This document shows positions 1 to 8,605 of a stretch of 64,000 nt of DNA, in pieces (positions within the stretch are counted from its first letter, which is position 1; every line of letters starts with the position of its first letter). Under the pieces are notes generated by a model. The model did no database searches and was not told where the DNA came from. It was given only the letters and a program-made list of their open reading frames with translations. The translations under genes and the position numbers were made by a program. This DNA is from Tenacibaculum mesophilum (GTDB lineage: Bacteria; Bacteroidota; Bacteroidia; Flavobacteriales; Flavobacteriaceae): the NCBI RefSeq assembly GCF_003867075.1, contig NZ_CP032544.1, positions 1,544,001-1,608,000 of the forward strand. Direction: 5' to 3'.

Positions 1-604
1 TTACTGGTAATTTTTTCTTTCTATCAATATAAGCATACATTACTTGATTGATATCGGTAGCAAATTCAATCCAAGAACCTTTGAATGGAATTACTCTTGC
101 AGAGTATAACTTGGTTCCATTAGCGTGGAAAGATTGCCCAAAGAATACACCTGGTGAACGGTGTAATTGTGACACTACAACTCTTTCTGCACCATTAATA
201 ATAAAGGTACCAGAGTTTGTCATATAAGGAATTGTACCTAAATACACATCTTGAACGATTGTTTCGAAATCTTCGTGTTCTGGGTCAGTACAATATAATT
301 TTAAACGTGCTTTTAGAGGTACACTGTGAGTTAATCCACGCTCGATACATTCTTGAATGCTATACCTTGGAGGATCTACAAAGTAGTCTAAAAATTCTAA
401 TACAAATTGATTACGTGTATCTGTAATCGGGAAGTTATCCATGAAAGTTTTATACAAACCTTCTTCTCCTCGCTCTTCAGCTTTAGTTTGCAATTGGAAG
501 AAATCTTGAAAAGACTTCACCTGAATATCTAAAAAGTCTGGATAATCAGCTCCTAACTGCGATGACGCGAAGTTAATTCTTTCAGTAGTATTTATCGTTG
601 CCAA
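1..604 (-). CDS. rpoB: RNA polymerase beta subunit, N-terminal 201 codons (cut by window edge)
   Basis: This is the amino end of the RNA polymerase beta subunit; the gene continues beyond base 1. The readable protein has the family's N-terminal stretches, such as [16 protein letters not shown], the protrusion region with [15 protein letters not shown], and [20 protein letters not shown] near residues 140-160, which precedes the rifampicin region. I place the start at a TTG at 604-602, giving [12 protein letters not shown]; no ATG lies in frame nearby. It follows rplL after 240 bases, the normal rplKAJL-rpoBC order. The product is certain from sequence similarity; the exact start is inferred. 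Confidence 0.95.
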   Translation of the reverse strand, partial: MATINTTERINFASSQLGADYPDFLDIQVKSFQDFFQLQTKAEERGEEGLYKTFMDNFPITDTRNQFVLEFLDYFVDPPRYSIQECIERGLTHSVPLKARLKLYCTDPEHEDFETIVQDVYLGTIPYMTNSGTFIINGAERVVVSQLHRSPGVFFGQSFHANGTKLYSARVIPFKGSWIEFATDINQVMYAYIDRKKKLPV

Positions 605-763
605 AAGAGATGCTATTTTTAATTAAAAATATTATTTTTGAAACTTAATTGTTTCAATACTGCAATTTTAATTGCTCTTACTGATTAAAAATCAGCACTT
701 TATAATCGTAAATTCACAAATACAAAAAATGTGAAAAATAAAGAACGAATATATACACAAAAT

Positions 764-802
764 GGTTTAGGCCTAAAAACATGAGTCTTTAGTACCTAAA
801 CC
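764..802 (-). promoter_or_regulatory. stem-loop between rplL and rpoB
   Basis: GGTTTAGG at 764-771 pairs perfectly with CCTAAACC at 795-802, leaving a 23-base loop; the left arm is also the centre of the 12-base palindrome TTTAGGCCTAAA. There is no T-run, so it does not look like a full terminator. In other bacteria this gap holds an attenuator or an RNase III processing site that sets the ratio of ribosomal protein to polymerase. A similar role here is inference. Confidence 0.45.
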
Positions 803-844
803 TTTATTGTTTTTTCCCGTTTTTCTATAATTCGGGAGTATAGC

Positions 845-1219
845 TTACTTAAGCTCTACCTCAGCTCCTGCTTCTTCTAAAGACTTTTTAAGACCTTCAG
901 CCTCATCTTTAGATACACCTTCTTTGATTGGTGCTGGTGCGCTATCTACAATACCTTTAGCTTCTTTTAATCCTAATCCAGTTAATTCTTTAACTAATTT
1001 TACAACTGCTAATTTAGATCCTCCAGCTGCTTTTAAGATTACATCAAACTCAGTTTTCTCTTCTGCTGCATCTCCACCACCTGCTGCTGGTCCTGCTACT
1101 GCTACTGCTGCTGCTGCTGGCTCAATACCATACTCTTCTTTTAAAATATCAGCTAATTCATTAACTTCTTTTACTGTTAAGTTAACTAATTGTTCTGCGA
1201 AATCTTTTAAATCTGCCAT
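845..1219 (-). CDS. rplL: 50S ribosomal protein bL12 (L7/L12)
   Basis: Stalk protein of the large ribosomal subunit, which recruits translation factors and stimulates their GTPase activity. The 124-residue length is normal. An N-terminal dimerisation segment (about residues 1-32) is followed by an Ala/Gly-rich hinge at about 33-52 and the compact C-terminal domain with [15 protein letters not shown] at about 82-96. It lies 50 bases after rplJ in the same operon, as in nearly all bacteria. A frame on the other strand over the same bases is an artefact of the Ala-rich codons. Confidence 0.98.
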   Translation of the reverse strand: MADLKDFAEQLVNLTVKEVNELADILKEEYGIEPAAAAVAVAGPAAGGGDAAEEKTEFDVILKAAGGSKLAVVKLVKELTGLGLKEAKGIVDSAPAPIKEGVSKDEAEGLKKSLEEAGAEVELK

Positions 1220-1269
1220 TTTAATTGTTTTTTAAAAATTTTATTTATTTAGTTTATTAGTGCGCGAAA

Positions 1270-1788
1270 TTATTTTTCTGATAATGTCTTTAAGATACCT
1301 GATAATTTACCTCCACCTGACTGTAATGCTGAAACAACATTCTTAGCAGGAGATTGTAATAAGGTAATAATATCTCCAATAAGTTCTTCTCTAGATTTGA
1401 TGTTTACAAGAGCATCTAATTGGTCATCTCCAATATAAACTGCCTCTTCTACATACGCTCCTTTTAATAAAGGACGGTCTTTTGATTTTTTTCTGAACTC
1501 TTTGATAACTTTTGCTGGTGCATTTGCTGCTTCAGCAATTAACATTGAAGTGTTACCTTTTAATACCTCTGGTAATTCTCCGAAATCTTTATCAGAAGCT
1601 TCCATTGCTTTTGAAAGCAATGTGTTTTTAACAACAGCCAATTGTACGTTCGCTTTAAAACATGCTCTACGTAAGTTAGATGTAGTAGCTGCATCTAAAC
1701 CAGAAATATCTGCTAAATAGATCGTGCTAGTATCTGCTAATTGTGCTGTTAAATCTTGTATTACTTGTGATTTTTCCTCTCTAGTCAT
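1270..1788 (-). CDS. rplJ: 50S ribosomal protein uL10
   Basis: Base of the ribosomal stalk; it binds 23S rRNA and carries the L7/L12 dimers. The 172 residues match the family, with the rRNA-binding N-terminal domain and a C-terminal helix (about residues 130-172) for L12. It is 21 bases downstream of rplA, so the long leader used elsewhere for L10 autoregulation has no room directly before this gene. Confidence 0.97.
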   Translation of the reverse strand: MTREEKSQVIQDLTAQLADTSTIYLADISGLDAATTSNLRRACFKANVQLAVVKNTLLSKAMEASDKDFGELPEVLKGNTSMLIAEAANAPAKVIKEFRKKSKDRPLLKGAYVEEAVYIGDDQLDALVNIKSREELIGDIITLLQSPAKNVVSALQSGGGKLSGILKTLSEK

Positions 1789-1809
1789 AATTAAAAAGTT
1801 TTAACTGCC

Positions 1810-2499
1810 TTACGATACTGTTTTAACATCTACAGCTACACTAGGACTCATAGTAGAAGACATAAAAATACTTTTAATATAAGTTCCTTTAGCCGCTGTT
1901 GGCTTTAATTTAATTAATGTTTGAATTAACTCGTTTGCATTTTCTTCAATCTTTGCAGCATCGAAAGATGCTTTTCCGATTGCAGCGTGTACAATACCAG
2001 TTTTATCTACTTTAAAGTCGATTTTACCAGCTTTTACTTCTTGTACTGCTTTTGCAACATCCATAGTTACTGTACCAGTTTTAGGGTTAGGCATTAAACC
2101 ACGAGGACCTAATACACGTCCTAAAGGACCTAATTTACCCATTACGCTTGGCATAGTAATAATAACGTCAACATCAGTCCAACCTCCTTTAATTTTTTGA
2201 AGGTACTCATCTAATCCAACGTAATCAGCACCAGCTTCTTTAGCTTCTGCTTCTTTATCTGGAGTAACTAATGCTAAAACTTTTACATCTTTACCAGTTC
2301 CGTGAGGTAATGTTACAACACCACGAACCATTTGATTAGCTTTACGAGGATCTACTCCTAAACGTACTGCTAAATCTACAGATGCGTCAAACTTTACATT
2401 TGTAATCTCTTTAACTAATGCTGATGCATCTTGTAAGCTATAAACTTTAGAGCTATCTACTTTAGCACGAGCTTCTTTTTGCTTTCTAGTAATTGCCAT
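1810..2499 (-). CDS. rplA: 50S ribosomal protein uL1
   Basis: L1 stalk protein that helps release deacylated tRNA from the E site, and often a translational repressor of its own operon. The 229 residues carry the signature region [10 protein letters not shown] and [19 protein letters not shown]. It is 20 bases after rplK and 21 before rplJ, so the three genes are almost certainly co-transcribed. Confidence 0.98.
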   Translation of the reverse strand: MAITRKQKEARAKVDSSKVYSLQDASALVKEITNVKFDASVDLAVRLGVDPRKANQMVRGVVTLPHGTGKDVKVLALVTPDKEAEAKEAGADYVGLDEYLQKIKGGWTDVDVIITMPSVMGKLGPLGRVLGPRGLMPNPKTGTVTMDVAKAVQEVKAGKIDFKVDKTGIVHAAIGKASFDAAKIEENANELIQTLIKLKPTAAKGTYIKSIFMSSTMSPSVAVDVKTVS

Positions 2500-2519
2500 T
2501 TCTAAATATCTTTTAAAGT

Positions 2520-2957
2520 TTAAGCAGGTGCATCACCTGTTACTGTTAATCCCATAGAACGAGCTGTTCCAGCAATCATTCTCATTGCAGACTCTACTTC
2601 AAAGGCATTCATATCTACCATTTTGTCTTCTGCAATTCCACGAATTTGATCCCAAGAAACGCTTGCTACTTTTTTCCTATTAGGTTCTCCTGAACCTTTC
2701 TTAATTTTGGCCGCTTCTAATAATTGTACTGCAGCTGGTGGAGTTTTTACAACAAACTCAAATGATTTGTCTGTATAAACTGTAATAACAACAGGTAATA
2801 CTTTACCTTGTTTGTCCTGTGTACGAGCATTAAACTGCTTACAGAACTCCATGATGTTAACACCGGCAGCACCTAAAGCGGGTCCAACTGGTGGCGACGG
2901 ATTCGCTGCACCTCCCCTAACTTGTAGTTTAACTAATTTACTTACTTCTTTTGCCAT
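2520..2957 (-). CDS. rplK: 50S ribosomal protein uL11
   Basis: L11 of the GTPase-associated centre. The 145 residues include the N-terminal [18 protein letters not shown] motif and a C-terminal rRNA-binding domain ending in the usual [10 protein letters not shown]. It heads the rplKAJL group, 64 bases downstream of nusG. Confidence 0.98.
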   Translation of the reverse strand: MAKEVSKLVKLQVRGGAANPSPPVGPALGAAGVNIMEFCKQFNARTQDKQGKVLPVVITVYTDKSFEFVVKTPPAAVQLLEAAKIKKGSGEPNRKKVASVSWDQIRGIAEDKMVDMNAFEVESAMRMIAGTARSMGLTVTGDAPA

Positions 2958-3021
2958 TGTTTAAGATTTAACGATGTGTTTAAATTGGAAGCTTAAACCC
3001 ATCAAAATATAGGTGTAACAA

Positions 3022-3573
3022 TTATATTTTCTCTACTTGCATATAGTTTAACTCTAATGGAGTTTTTCTTCCGAAAATCTTTACCATTACTTCTAACTTA
3101 CGCTTTTCTTCATTTACCTTTTCAACAGTTCCATCAAACCCATTGAAAGGACCATCAATTACTTTTACAGTTTCTCCAACTGAATAAGGAATTGCAATAT
3201 TTTCATCTTTAACAGAAAGTTCATCAACTTTACCTAACATTCTGTTTACTTCTGATTTACGCATTGGTACAGGGTCACCTCCTTTTGTTTCTCCTAAGAA
3301 ACCAATAACACCTGTTACTGATTTAATTACGTGAGGAACTTCCCCTGCTAAATTAGCCTCAACCATTACATAACCAGGAAAGTAAACTCTTTCTCTGTTT
3401 ATTTTCTTTCCGTTTCTTACTTGAATAACTTTTTCTGTAGGAACAATTACTTGGTTCACAAAATCAGACAACCCATGACGAGCAATTTCAGTCTCAATGT
3501 AAGTTTTCACTTTATTTTCTTGACCTCCAATAGCTCTTACCACATACCACTTCATCACCGAATCAGCCATCAT
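3022..3573 (-). CDS. nusG: transcription elongation and antitermination factor NusG
   Basis: NusG binds RNA polymerase and links it to Rho or to the ribosome. The 183 residues have the NGN domain at the start (KWYVVRAIGGQENKVKTYIE) and a C-terminal KOW domain (VGETVKVIDGPFNGFDGTVE at about residues 128-147). The gene overlaps the last base of secE, so translation is probably coupled. Two adjacent ATGs are possible starts; the true one could be either. Confidence 0.97.
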   Translation of the reverse strand: MMADSVMKWYVVRAIGGQENKVKTYIETEIARHGLSDFVNQVIVPTEKVIQVRNGKKINRERVYFPGYVMVEANLAGEVPHVIKSVTGVIGFLGETKGGDPVPMRKSEVNRMLGKVDELSVKDENIAIPYSVGETVKVIDGPFNGFDGTVEKVNEEKRKLEVMVKIFGRKTPLELNYMQVEKI

Positions 3574-3764
3574 TAAAACATTTTAAAGAAGTTATCTAAC
3601 CCTGTTTGAAAAACCTTATCTATCCCCGCTACAGCTAAAGCAAATACAATTGTAAATGCTGCAACTACTACAGTAGACTTTTGAGCTTCTTCACGAGAAA
3701 TCCAAGTCATGTTGGTATTTAATTCTTCAAAAGAATCTTTAATGTATTGTATAAAGTTACTCAT
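3573..3764 (-). CDS. secE: preprotein translocase subunit SecE
   Basis: Small membrane subunit of the SecYEG translocon. The 63-residue protein has an amphipathic N-terminal helix (IQYIKDSFEELNTNMTWISREEAQ) and one membrane span at about residues 31-55, the usual single-span form outside Enterobacteria. It overlaps nusG by one base and follows tRNA-Trp, the standard bacterial order. Confidence 0.96.
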   Translation of the reverse strand: MSNFIQYIKDSFEELNTNMTWISREEAQKSTVVVAAFTIVFALAVAGIDKVFQTGLDNFFKMF

Positions 3765-3777
3765 ATTTTATCCTTTT

Positions 3778-3807
3778 AACGAGTTGCAGTTTTCACCACA
3801 ACTCGTT
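3778..3807 (-). promoter_or_regulatory. stem-loop between tRNA-Trp and secE
   Basis: AACGAGTTG at 3778-3786 pairs with CAACTCGTT at 3799-3807 around a 12-base loop. It sits between the mature 3' end of tRNA-Trp and the secE start, where a tRNA processing or partial termination structure would be expected. There is no strong T-run. Confidence 0.4.
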
Positions 3808-3816
3808 TTAGTTTTG

Positions 3817-3889
3817 CACGGGTTGAGAGGCTCGAACTCCCGACACCTGGTTTTGGAGACCAGTGCTCTACCAACTGAGCTAAACCCGT
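3817..3889 (-). tRNA. tRNA-Trp (CCA anticodon)
   Basis: Read on the minus strand, acceptor ACGGGTT pairs with AACCCGT, the anticodon arm is CTGGT-CTCCAAA-ACCAG with anticodon CCA, and the T arm contains GTTCGAG. It is 73 nucleotides with discriminator G, and CCA is not encoded. It lies in its common position between tuf and secE. Confidence 0.97.
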
Positions 3890-3895
3890 ATTTTA

Positions 3896-3925
3896 AAGGA
3901 GCCTCTCTTTAAAAAGAGACTCCTT
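3896..3925 (-). terminator. stem-loop after tuf
   Basis: AAGGAG (3896-3901) pairs with CTCCTT (3920-3925) and TCTCTTT (3904-3910) with AAAGAGA (3913-3919), with a two-base bulge. It lies just downstream of tuf and before tRNA-Trp. It may act as a terminator or as a processing hairpin. Confidence 0.55.
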
Positions 3926-3947
3926 ATACTTTATTATTAAACTATAA

Positions 3948-5135
3948 TTAGTCTAAGATTTCAGTTACCTGACCAGCTCCTACTGTTCTACCTCCCTCAC
4001 GGATTGCGAACTGTAAACCTGTGTTTAATGCGATAGGTTGGATTAAGTCAACAGTAATAGTTAAGTTATCACCTGGCATTACCATTTCAACTCCTTCTGG
4101 TAAGTTAATGTTACCTGTTACGTCAGTTGTACGTACGTAGAACTGTGGACGGTAGTTGTTGTGAAATGGAGTGTGACGTCCACCTTCTTCTTTCTTTAAG
4201 ATATACACCTCAGCTTTAAACTTAGCGTGTGGAGTAATAGAACCTGGCTTACAGATTACCATTCCTCTCTTAATTTGAGTTTTTTCAATACCTCTTAATA
4301 AGATACCTGCGTTATCTCCTGCCTCACCTCTATCTAAGATTTGACGGAACATCTCGATACCAGTTACAGTAGATGTTAATTTTTCATCTCCCATACCGAT
4401 AATCTCAACAGGATCTCCTGTATTAATGATACCAGTTTCGATACGTCCAGTTGCTACTGTACCACGACCAGTAATAGAAAATACATCCTCGATTGGCATT
4501 AAGAAATCTTTTTCAGTATCTCTTGGTGGCTCTTCGATCCAAGTATCAACAGCTTCCATTAACTCTAATACCGTATCAACCCACTTTTGCTCTCCGTTTA
4601 ATGCACCTAAAGCAGAACCAGAAACTACAGGACCATTATCTCCATCATACTCATAGAAAGATAATAAATCTCTCACTTCCATTTCTACTAACTCTAATAA
4701 CTCTTCGTCATCAACCATATCAACTTTGTTTAAGAAAACAACGATACGTGGAATACCTACCTGACGACCTAATAAGATGTGCTCACGAGTTTGTGGCATT
4801 GGACCATCAGTAGCAGCTACTACTAAGATAGCTCCATCCATTTGCGCAGCACCAGTTACCATGTTCTTTACGTAATCGGCGTGACCTGGACAGTCAACGT
4901 GCGCGTAGTGACGGTTAGCTGTTGCATACTCTACGTGAGAAGAGTTAATTGTGATACCTCTTTCTTTTTCTTCTGGAGCGTTATCGATTTGATCAAAAGC
5001 TCTCTGCTCAGAAAATCCAGCATCTGCTAATACTTTAGTAATTGCAGCAGTTAAAGTAGTTTTACCGTGATCTACGTGACCAATAGTACCTACGTTTAAG
5101 TGCGGTTTCGAACGATCATAAGTTCCTTTTGCCAT
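3948..5135 (-). CDS. tuf: translation elongation factor Tu
   Basis: EF-Tu brings aminoacyl-tRNA to the ribosome and hydrolyses GTP. The 395 residues show G1 GHVDHGKTT at about 18-26, G3 DCPGH at about 80-84, G4 NKVD at about 135-138, then domains II and III ending in [10 protein letters not shown]. The strand-opposite open frames within it are shadows. It is followed by tRNA-Trp and preceded by a four-tRNA cluster, the classic tRNA-tuf-secE-nusG arrangement. Confidence 0.99.
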   Translation of the reverse strand: MAKGTYDRSKPHLNVGTIGHVDHGKTTLTAAITKVLADAGFSEQRAFDQIDNAPEEKERGITINSSHVEYATANRHYAHVDCPGHADYVKNMVTGAAQMDGAILVVAATDGPMPQTREHILLGRQVGIPRIVVFLNKVDMVDDEELLELVEMEVRDLLSFYEYDGDNGPVVSGSALGALNGEQKWVDTVLELMEAVDTWIEEPPRDTEKDFLMPIEDVFSITGRGTVATGRIETGIINTGDPVEIIGMGDEKLTSTVTGIEMFRQILDRGEAGDNAGILLRGIEKTQIKRGMVICKPGSITPHAKFKAEVYILKKEEGGRHTPFHNNYRPQFYVRTTDVTGNINLPEGVEMVMPGDNLTITVDLIQPIALNTGLQFAIREGGRTVGAGQVTEILD

Positions 5136-5210
5136 GATTATTAATTTTAATTCTTAGTTAAATATATTTAGTGTTATTTTTAAACTCTTGTCAAATAAAC
5201 TCTAAAATAG

Positions 5211-5283
5211 AGCCAACAACGGGATTTGAACCCGTGACCTCATCCCTACCAAGGATGCGCTCTACCAACTGAGCTATGTCGGC
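5211..5283 (-). tRNA. tRNA-Thr (GGT anticodon)
   Basis: On the minus strand, acceptor GCCGACA pairs with TGTTGGC with one G-T pair, the anticodon arm is CATCC-TTGGTAG-GGATG with anticodon GGT, and the T loop TTCAAAT is intact. It is 73 nucleotides and first in the cluster next to tuf. Confidence 0.97.
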
Positions 5284-5294
5284 AACGAATTTAG

Positions 5295-5367
5295 AGCGGG
5301 AGACCAGGTTCGAACTGGCGACATTCAGCTTGGAAGGCTGACGCTCTACCAACTGAGCTACTCCCGC
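5295..5367 (-). tRNA. tRNA-Gly (TCC anticodon)
   Basis: Acceptor GCGGGAG pairs with CTCCCGC. The anticodon arm TCAGC-CTTCCAA-GCTGA carries TCC, and the T loop is TTCGAAC. It is 73 nucleotides, 11 bases from the neighbouring tRNA-Thr, so the cluster is probably one precursor transcript. Confidence 0.97.
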
Positions 5368-5388
5368 AATAAAATTTCATTAAGATAG

Positions 5389-5471
5389 TGGGGAGAGCAG
5401 GATTCGAACCTGCGAAGTCGTAAGACAACGGAGTTACAGTCCGTCCCATTTGGCCGCTCTGGAATCTCCCC
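5389..5471 (-). tRNA. tRNA-Tyr (GTA anticodon)
   Basis: This is a class II tRNA of 83 nucleotides with a long variable arm. Acceptor GGGGAGA pairs with TCTCCCC, and the anticodon arm ACGGA-CTGTAAC-TCCGT carries GTA. Confidence 0.97.
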
Positions 5472-5511
5472 TAAACCTTAAATAATATTTTAATGAACTT
5501 TTATTTTTTAG

Positions 5512-5585
5512 AGCCGATGGAGGGACTCGAACCCACGACCTGCTGATTACAAATCAGCTGCTCTAGCCAGCTGAGCTACATCGGC
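5512..5585 (-). tRNA. tRNA-Thr (TGT anticodon)
   Basis: Acceptor GCCGATG pairs with CATCGGC. The anticodon arm GCTGA-TTTGTAA-TCAGC carries TGT, and the T loop is TTCGAGT. It is 74 nucleotides and the promoter-proximal member of the cluster. Confidence 0.97.
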
Positions 5586-5682
5586 TTTTGTTATAAAAAA
5601 ACAATCCGCTATTTCTAACGGACTGCAAATGTAAAAAGTAATTTTTAATTTTTAAAACTTTTTTAATTATTTTTTATCGTTT

Positions 5683-5991
5683 TTATGAGACTAAGGCATC
5701 CTTTGATTTTTCTTTTGATTTTTGCAACTGTCTTTTTAAAGATTCTACAGACACACTAATACCTTCCTCAAAGGTCTTAGTTTGCTTTTTCACCATTAAT
5801 TCGCTTCCTGGTATATTAATTTTTACTTCAGTTATTTTATTCTCCTTTTCACTCGTTTTTTGCACTTTTAAAAACACTTCTGCATCAACGATCTTATCAT
5901 GAAACTTCTCTAATCCTCCTATTTTTTTCTCAATGAAGTCTATTAATTTTTGGTCTGCTGAGAAATTTACTGATTGTGTGAATACCTTCAT
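5683..5991 (-). CDS. hpf: ribosome hibernation factor, short HPF/RaiA type
   Basis: Members of this family bind the 30S decoding region in stationary phase and block or dimerise ribosomes. At 102 residues it is the short form, lacking the C-terminal dimerisation domain of long HPF. The N-terminal part (MKVFTQSVNFSADQKLIDFIEKKI) and the basic C-terminal region fit the fold. It lies 14 bases after xerC on the same strand and is probably co-transcribed. Whether it acts as HPF or as YfiA cannot be told from sequence alone. Confidence 0.85.
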   Translation of the reverse strand: MKVFTQSVNFSADQKLIDFIEKKIGGLEKFHDKIVDAEVFLKVQKTSEKENKITEVKINIPGSELMVKKQTKTFEEGISVSVESLKRQLQKSKEKSKDALVS

Positions 5992-6005
5992 AATTCTTCG
6001 ATCTT

Positions 6006-6893
6006 TTAATTTGACCCTCTAGGGTGAGTCTTGTTATACACTTTTTTTATTTGCTCCAAGCTATTGTGCGTATAAACTTGGGTAGAGGCTAAACTTGAAT
6101 GCCCTAGTAATTCTTTAACCGAATTTAACGACGCACCGTTATTAAGTAAATGTGTAGCAAAAGCATGCCTTAATATATGTGGACTTTTTTTTGCTTTTGT
6201 TGACACTCTACTAAAGTACAAATTTATTATTCGGTAAACAAGGGTTTCATAAATTTTAACGCCTTTTTTAGTCACTAAAAGCACCTCTAAATCTACATCC
6301 TCAATTTCTCTTTTTTGTCTTAAATATTCTTGTAAAGTTTTATACACTGACGGCAAGATCGTTACATACCTTTCTTTATTTCTTTTTCCTAATACTTTTA
6401 TTGTTCTACTAGTATGATCTATATCTTTTTCTTTAACATTTATTAACTCAATCCTTCTCATTCCAGTTGAATACAACATTTCCACAATCAATCTATCTCT
6501 TACTGATTCAAAATCTGATCTCTCTTTTATTAGTTTTAAAACTTCTTCTACTTCATTTTGATCAAAGGGAGTTTGTATTTTTTTTTGAACTTTTAGCGCC
6601 TTATGATTTGAAAGCGGATTCACTGTTACTTCCCCTATTTTTTGCAGAAACTTATAAAAGGTCTTTAAAGAGCTTACTTTTCTATTTACGCTTCTATTTG
6701 ATATATTATCATTTACCAAACTAACAATCCATGTTCTAATTTGGTTATAATGAATACCCTCTAAATCCTCTTGATCAAACTCAACCTCACAAAAATCTTT
6801 AAACGCTATTAAATCCGTTTTATATGCTTGAATTGTGTTTTTTGAATACTTTTTCTCAAACTCTAAATACTCTAAAAAAGCTTTTATTAGCAT
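6006..6893 (-). CDS. xerC: tyrosine recombinase of the XerC/XerD type
   Basis: Chromosome dimer resolution recombinase. The 295 residues have an N-terminal SAM-like core-binding domain (1-85) and a C-terminal catalytic domain with R in STGMRRIEL, the HILRHAFATHLL box (H-x-x-R), the LLGHSSLASTQVY box with the second His and the nucleophilic Tyr in VYTH. The length and the rpsU-xer-hpf neighbourhood are those of the housekeeping enzyme, not a phage integrase. It reads from its own start after a strong terminator behind rpsU. Confidence 0.9.
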   Translation of the reverse strand: MLIKAFLEYLEFEKKYSKNTIQAYKTDLIAFKDFCEVEFDQEDLEGIHYNQIRTWIVSLVNDNISNRSVNRKVSSLKTFYKFLQKIGEVTVNPLSNHKALKVQKKIQTPFDQNEVEEVLKLIKERSDFESVRDRLIVEMLYSTGMRRIELINVKEKDIDHTSRTIKVLGKRNKERYVTILPSVYKTLQEYLRQKREIEDVDLEVLLVTKKGVKIYETLVYRIINLYFSRVSTKAKKSPHILRHAFATHLLNNGASLNSVKELLGHSSLASTQVYTHNSLEQIKKVYNKTHPRGSN

Positions 6894-6922
6894 TATCTAT
6901 CTTATTTATTAATTGAAGATAC

Positions 6923-6957
6923 AAAAAAAACCTGTATTGATATCAATACAGGTTTTT
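6923..6957 (-). terminator. rpsU terminator (works both ways)
   Basis: The 22-base perfect palindrome at 6931-6952 (arms CCTGTATTGAT and ATCAATACAGG) is flanked by an A-run on the left and a T-run on the right, so an intrinsic terminator can form on either strand. It directly follows rpsU. Confidence 0.85.
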
Positions 6958-6975
6958 CACTTTTTAGGATGATTA

Positions 6976-7173
6976 CTATCCTACTTCTTCTTGAGTTCTT
7001 AATCTCTGAACATAAGATGCTTTAATCATTTGAGCTCGTTTTGCCACAGATGGCTTAGTAAACTGCTTTCTGTTACGTAATTGCTTCATCGTTTTTGTAC
7101 GATCAAATTTACGTTTATAACGTTTTAACGCTCTATCGATATTCTCTCCTTCTTTAACTGGAATGATTAACAT
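6976..7173 (-). CDS. rpsU: 30S ribosomal protein bS21
   Basis: bS21 lies beside the 3' end of 16S rRNA, where it can affect access of the anti-Shine-Dalgarno sequence. The 65 residues are highly basic and include IPVKEGENIDRALKRYKRKFD. Unlike almost every other gene here, it has a full Shine-Dalgarno sequence 9 bases before its ATG, and a leader of about 90 bases. In Flavobacterium this gene has been reported to be controlled by S21 itself through that site; a match here is inference from the sequence. Confidence 0.97.
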   Translation of the reverse strand: MLIIPVKEGENIDRALKRYKRKFDRTKTMKQLRNRKQFTKPSVAKRAQMIKASYVQRLRTQEEVG

Positions 7174-7180
7174 ATTTTTG

Positions 7181-7190
7181 CACCTCCTTT
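7181..7190 (-). promoter_or_regulatory. strong Shine-Dalgarno sequence of rpsU
   Basis: On the minus strand the leader reads AAAGGAGGTG, complementary to the 16S rRNA tail, with 9 bases between GGAGG and the ATG. Bacteroidota genes normally lack such sites, so this one stands out as a probable control point for S21 autoregulation. Confidence 0.75.
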
Positions 7191-7271
7191 CATCGTAGTT
7201 TCTATATCTTTAAAATTTGACAACGTTCAGTATATCAATTAATTATATTATTTTATTTCATTTTTGGACGG

Positions 7272-7279
7272 CAAAGATA
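7272..7279 (-). promoter_or_regulatory. -7 promoter element for rpsU
   Basis: TATCTTTG on the minus strand matches the Bacteroidota -7 consensus TAnnTTTG. A start point near 7266 would give a leader of about 93 bases. No clear -33 TTTG lies at the right distance. Confidence 0.5.
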
Positions 7280-7338
7280 CAAAGTATTCTTTAAAAACAC
7301 ACTATTTTATTTCTTTTTAGTTTAAAAATGAGGCAAAT

Positions 7339-7364
7339 AAAAATCCTGCTTTCACAGGATTTTT
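7339..7364 (-). terminator. terminator of the acyl-CoA dehydrogenase gene
   Basis: AAAAATCCTG (7339-7348) pairs with CAGGATTTTT (7355-7364) around a 6-base loop, 44 bases after the stop codon at 7408. Confidence 0.75.
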
Positions 7365-7407
7365 ACTTAAATATTTATCAAGAATCATTTTTACAAAATA
7401 GGAGGCA

Positions 7408-8574
7408 TTAGGTAGCTGGTCTATATTCTTTCTTATCTATTACCATTTTTGCAATAATTTCTTTCAATATTTCTGAAGTACCTCCCCCTATCGGTCCTAA
7501 TCGACTGTCACGTAATAAACGTGCCATTGGATACTCTTCCATATAACCATAACCTCCTAGTAACTGTAAAGCATCGTATATAACCTCATCTGCCATTTTA
7601 GTAGACAATAGCTTACTCATACTTGCTTCTTTTACGACATAAATACCATCATTTAATCGTTTTGCTATAGAATAGTTATATTCTCTACACATATCTACTC
7701 TACTGGCCATTTCTGCTACTTTATGACGTAAAGCTTGAAATTTATCTAATGTTTTTCCAAAAGCTTCACGTTCACTCATATATTGTACTACATAATCAAC
7801 AGCATATTCCGCACGCGCATGAGCATTGATTCCCATTACTAATCTTTCTAAAGCAAAGTGTTGCATTATATATGGAAATCCTTTTCCTTCTTCTCCCATT
7901 AAGTTTTCAACAGGTATTACCACATTATCAAAAGCTATTTCAGCAGTGTCTGAAGCTCTCCATCCTAATTTATCTAACTTAGTTGACGATATTCCTGGAG
8001 TATCTCTATCAACTATAAAAATACTCATTCCTTTATGTTTATCATCAGGGTTAGTTTTAGCTGCTACTACTAAGTAATCAGAATATACTCCATTTGTGAT
8101 AAACGTTTTAGATCCATTAATCACATATGAATCTCCTTTTTTTATTGCTGTAGTACGCATTCCTGCTACATCACTTCCTCCAAAAGGTTCTGTAATACAT
8201 AAACACCCTATTTTATCTCCTTCTATACTTGGTGTTAAATATTCATTCTTAATTCGATCATCTCCTTCTTTATTTACATGTGTCATTGCTAAATAAGCAT
8301 GTGCCCACATATTAGCTGCAAAACCTCCTGAGTTTATTTTTTGTAGTTCTTCTAAAAAAATAACTGTATAAAAAAGATCTAAACCTAATCCTCCATATTC
8401 TTCAGGTTGGTTTAAACCAAAGTATCCCATTTCACCGAACTTCTTCCAGATAAAACGCTCTACCGTACCTTCTTTCTCCCATTTATCTATGTGAGGAACT
8501 ACCTCTTTTTGTAAAAAATCTCTAAAACTCTGACGAAAGGCTTCATGCTCTTCGGTAAAGTACATACTATTCAT
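7408..8574 (-). CDS. acyl-CoA dehydrogenase, long-chain-like
   Basis: FAD enzyme that oxidises an acyl-CoA to the 2-enoyl-CoA. The 388 residues cover the N-terminal helical domain, the middle beta domain (CITEPFGGSDVAGM, about 127-140) and the C-terminal helical domain. The Glu common in medium- and short-chain members (YEGT) is Gly here (GPIGGGTSEI), while an ERL motif near residue 245 matches the place of the catalytic base in long-chain and isovaleryl-type enzymes. So it is probably active on long or branched substrates. It stands alone, bounded by its own terminator. A second, larger member lies at 55138. Confidence 0.9.
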   Translation of the reverse strand: MNSMYFTEEHEAFRQSFRDFLQKEVVPHIDKWEKEGTVERFIWKKFGEMGYFGLNQPEEYGGLGLDLFYTVIFLEELQKINSGGFAANMWAHAYLAMTHVNKEGDDRIKNEYLTPSIEGDKIGCLCITEPFGGSDVAGMRTTAIKKGDSYVINGSKTFITNGVYSDYLVVAAKTNPDDKHKGMSIFIVDRDTPGISSTKLDKLGWRASDTAEIAFDNVVIPVENLMGEEGKGFPYIMQHFALERLVMGINAHARAEYAVDYVVQYMSEREAFGKTLDKFQALRHKVAEMASRVDMCREYNYSIAKRLNDGIYVVKEASMSKLLSTKMADEVIYDALQLLGGYGYMEEYPMARLLRDSRLGPIGGGTSEILKEIIAKMVIDKKEYRPAT

Positions 8575-8605
8575 AGTGGTTTGTTTATTAAATTTTGTTG
8601 CTTGT

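Noticed and set aside
924..1235. Plus-strand frame opposite rplL
   Set aside because: It is a shadow of Ala-rich codons; rplL is certain.
6006..6893. Phage or integron integrase, source of the cassette at 59.6 kb
   Set aside because: Sequence length and setting between rpsU and hpf fit the housekeeping Xer recombinase, and it is over 50 kb away.
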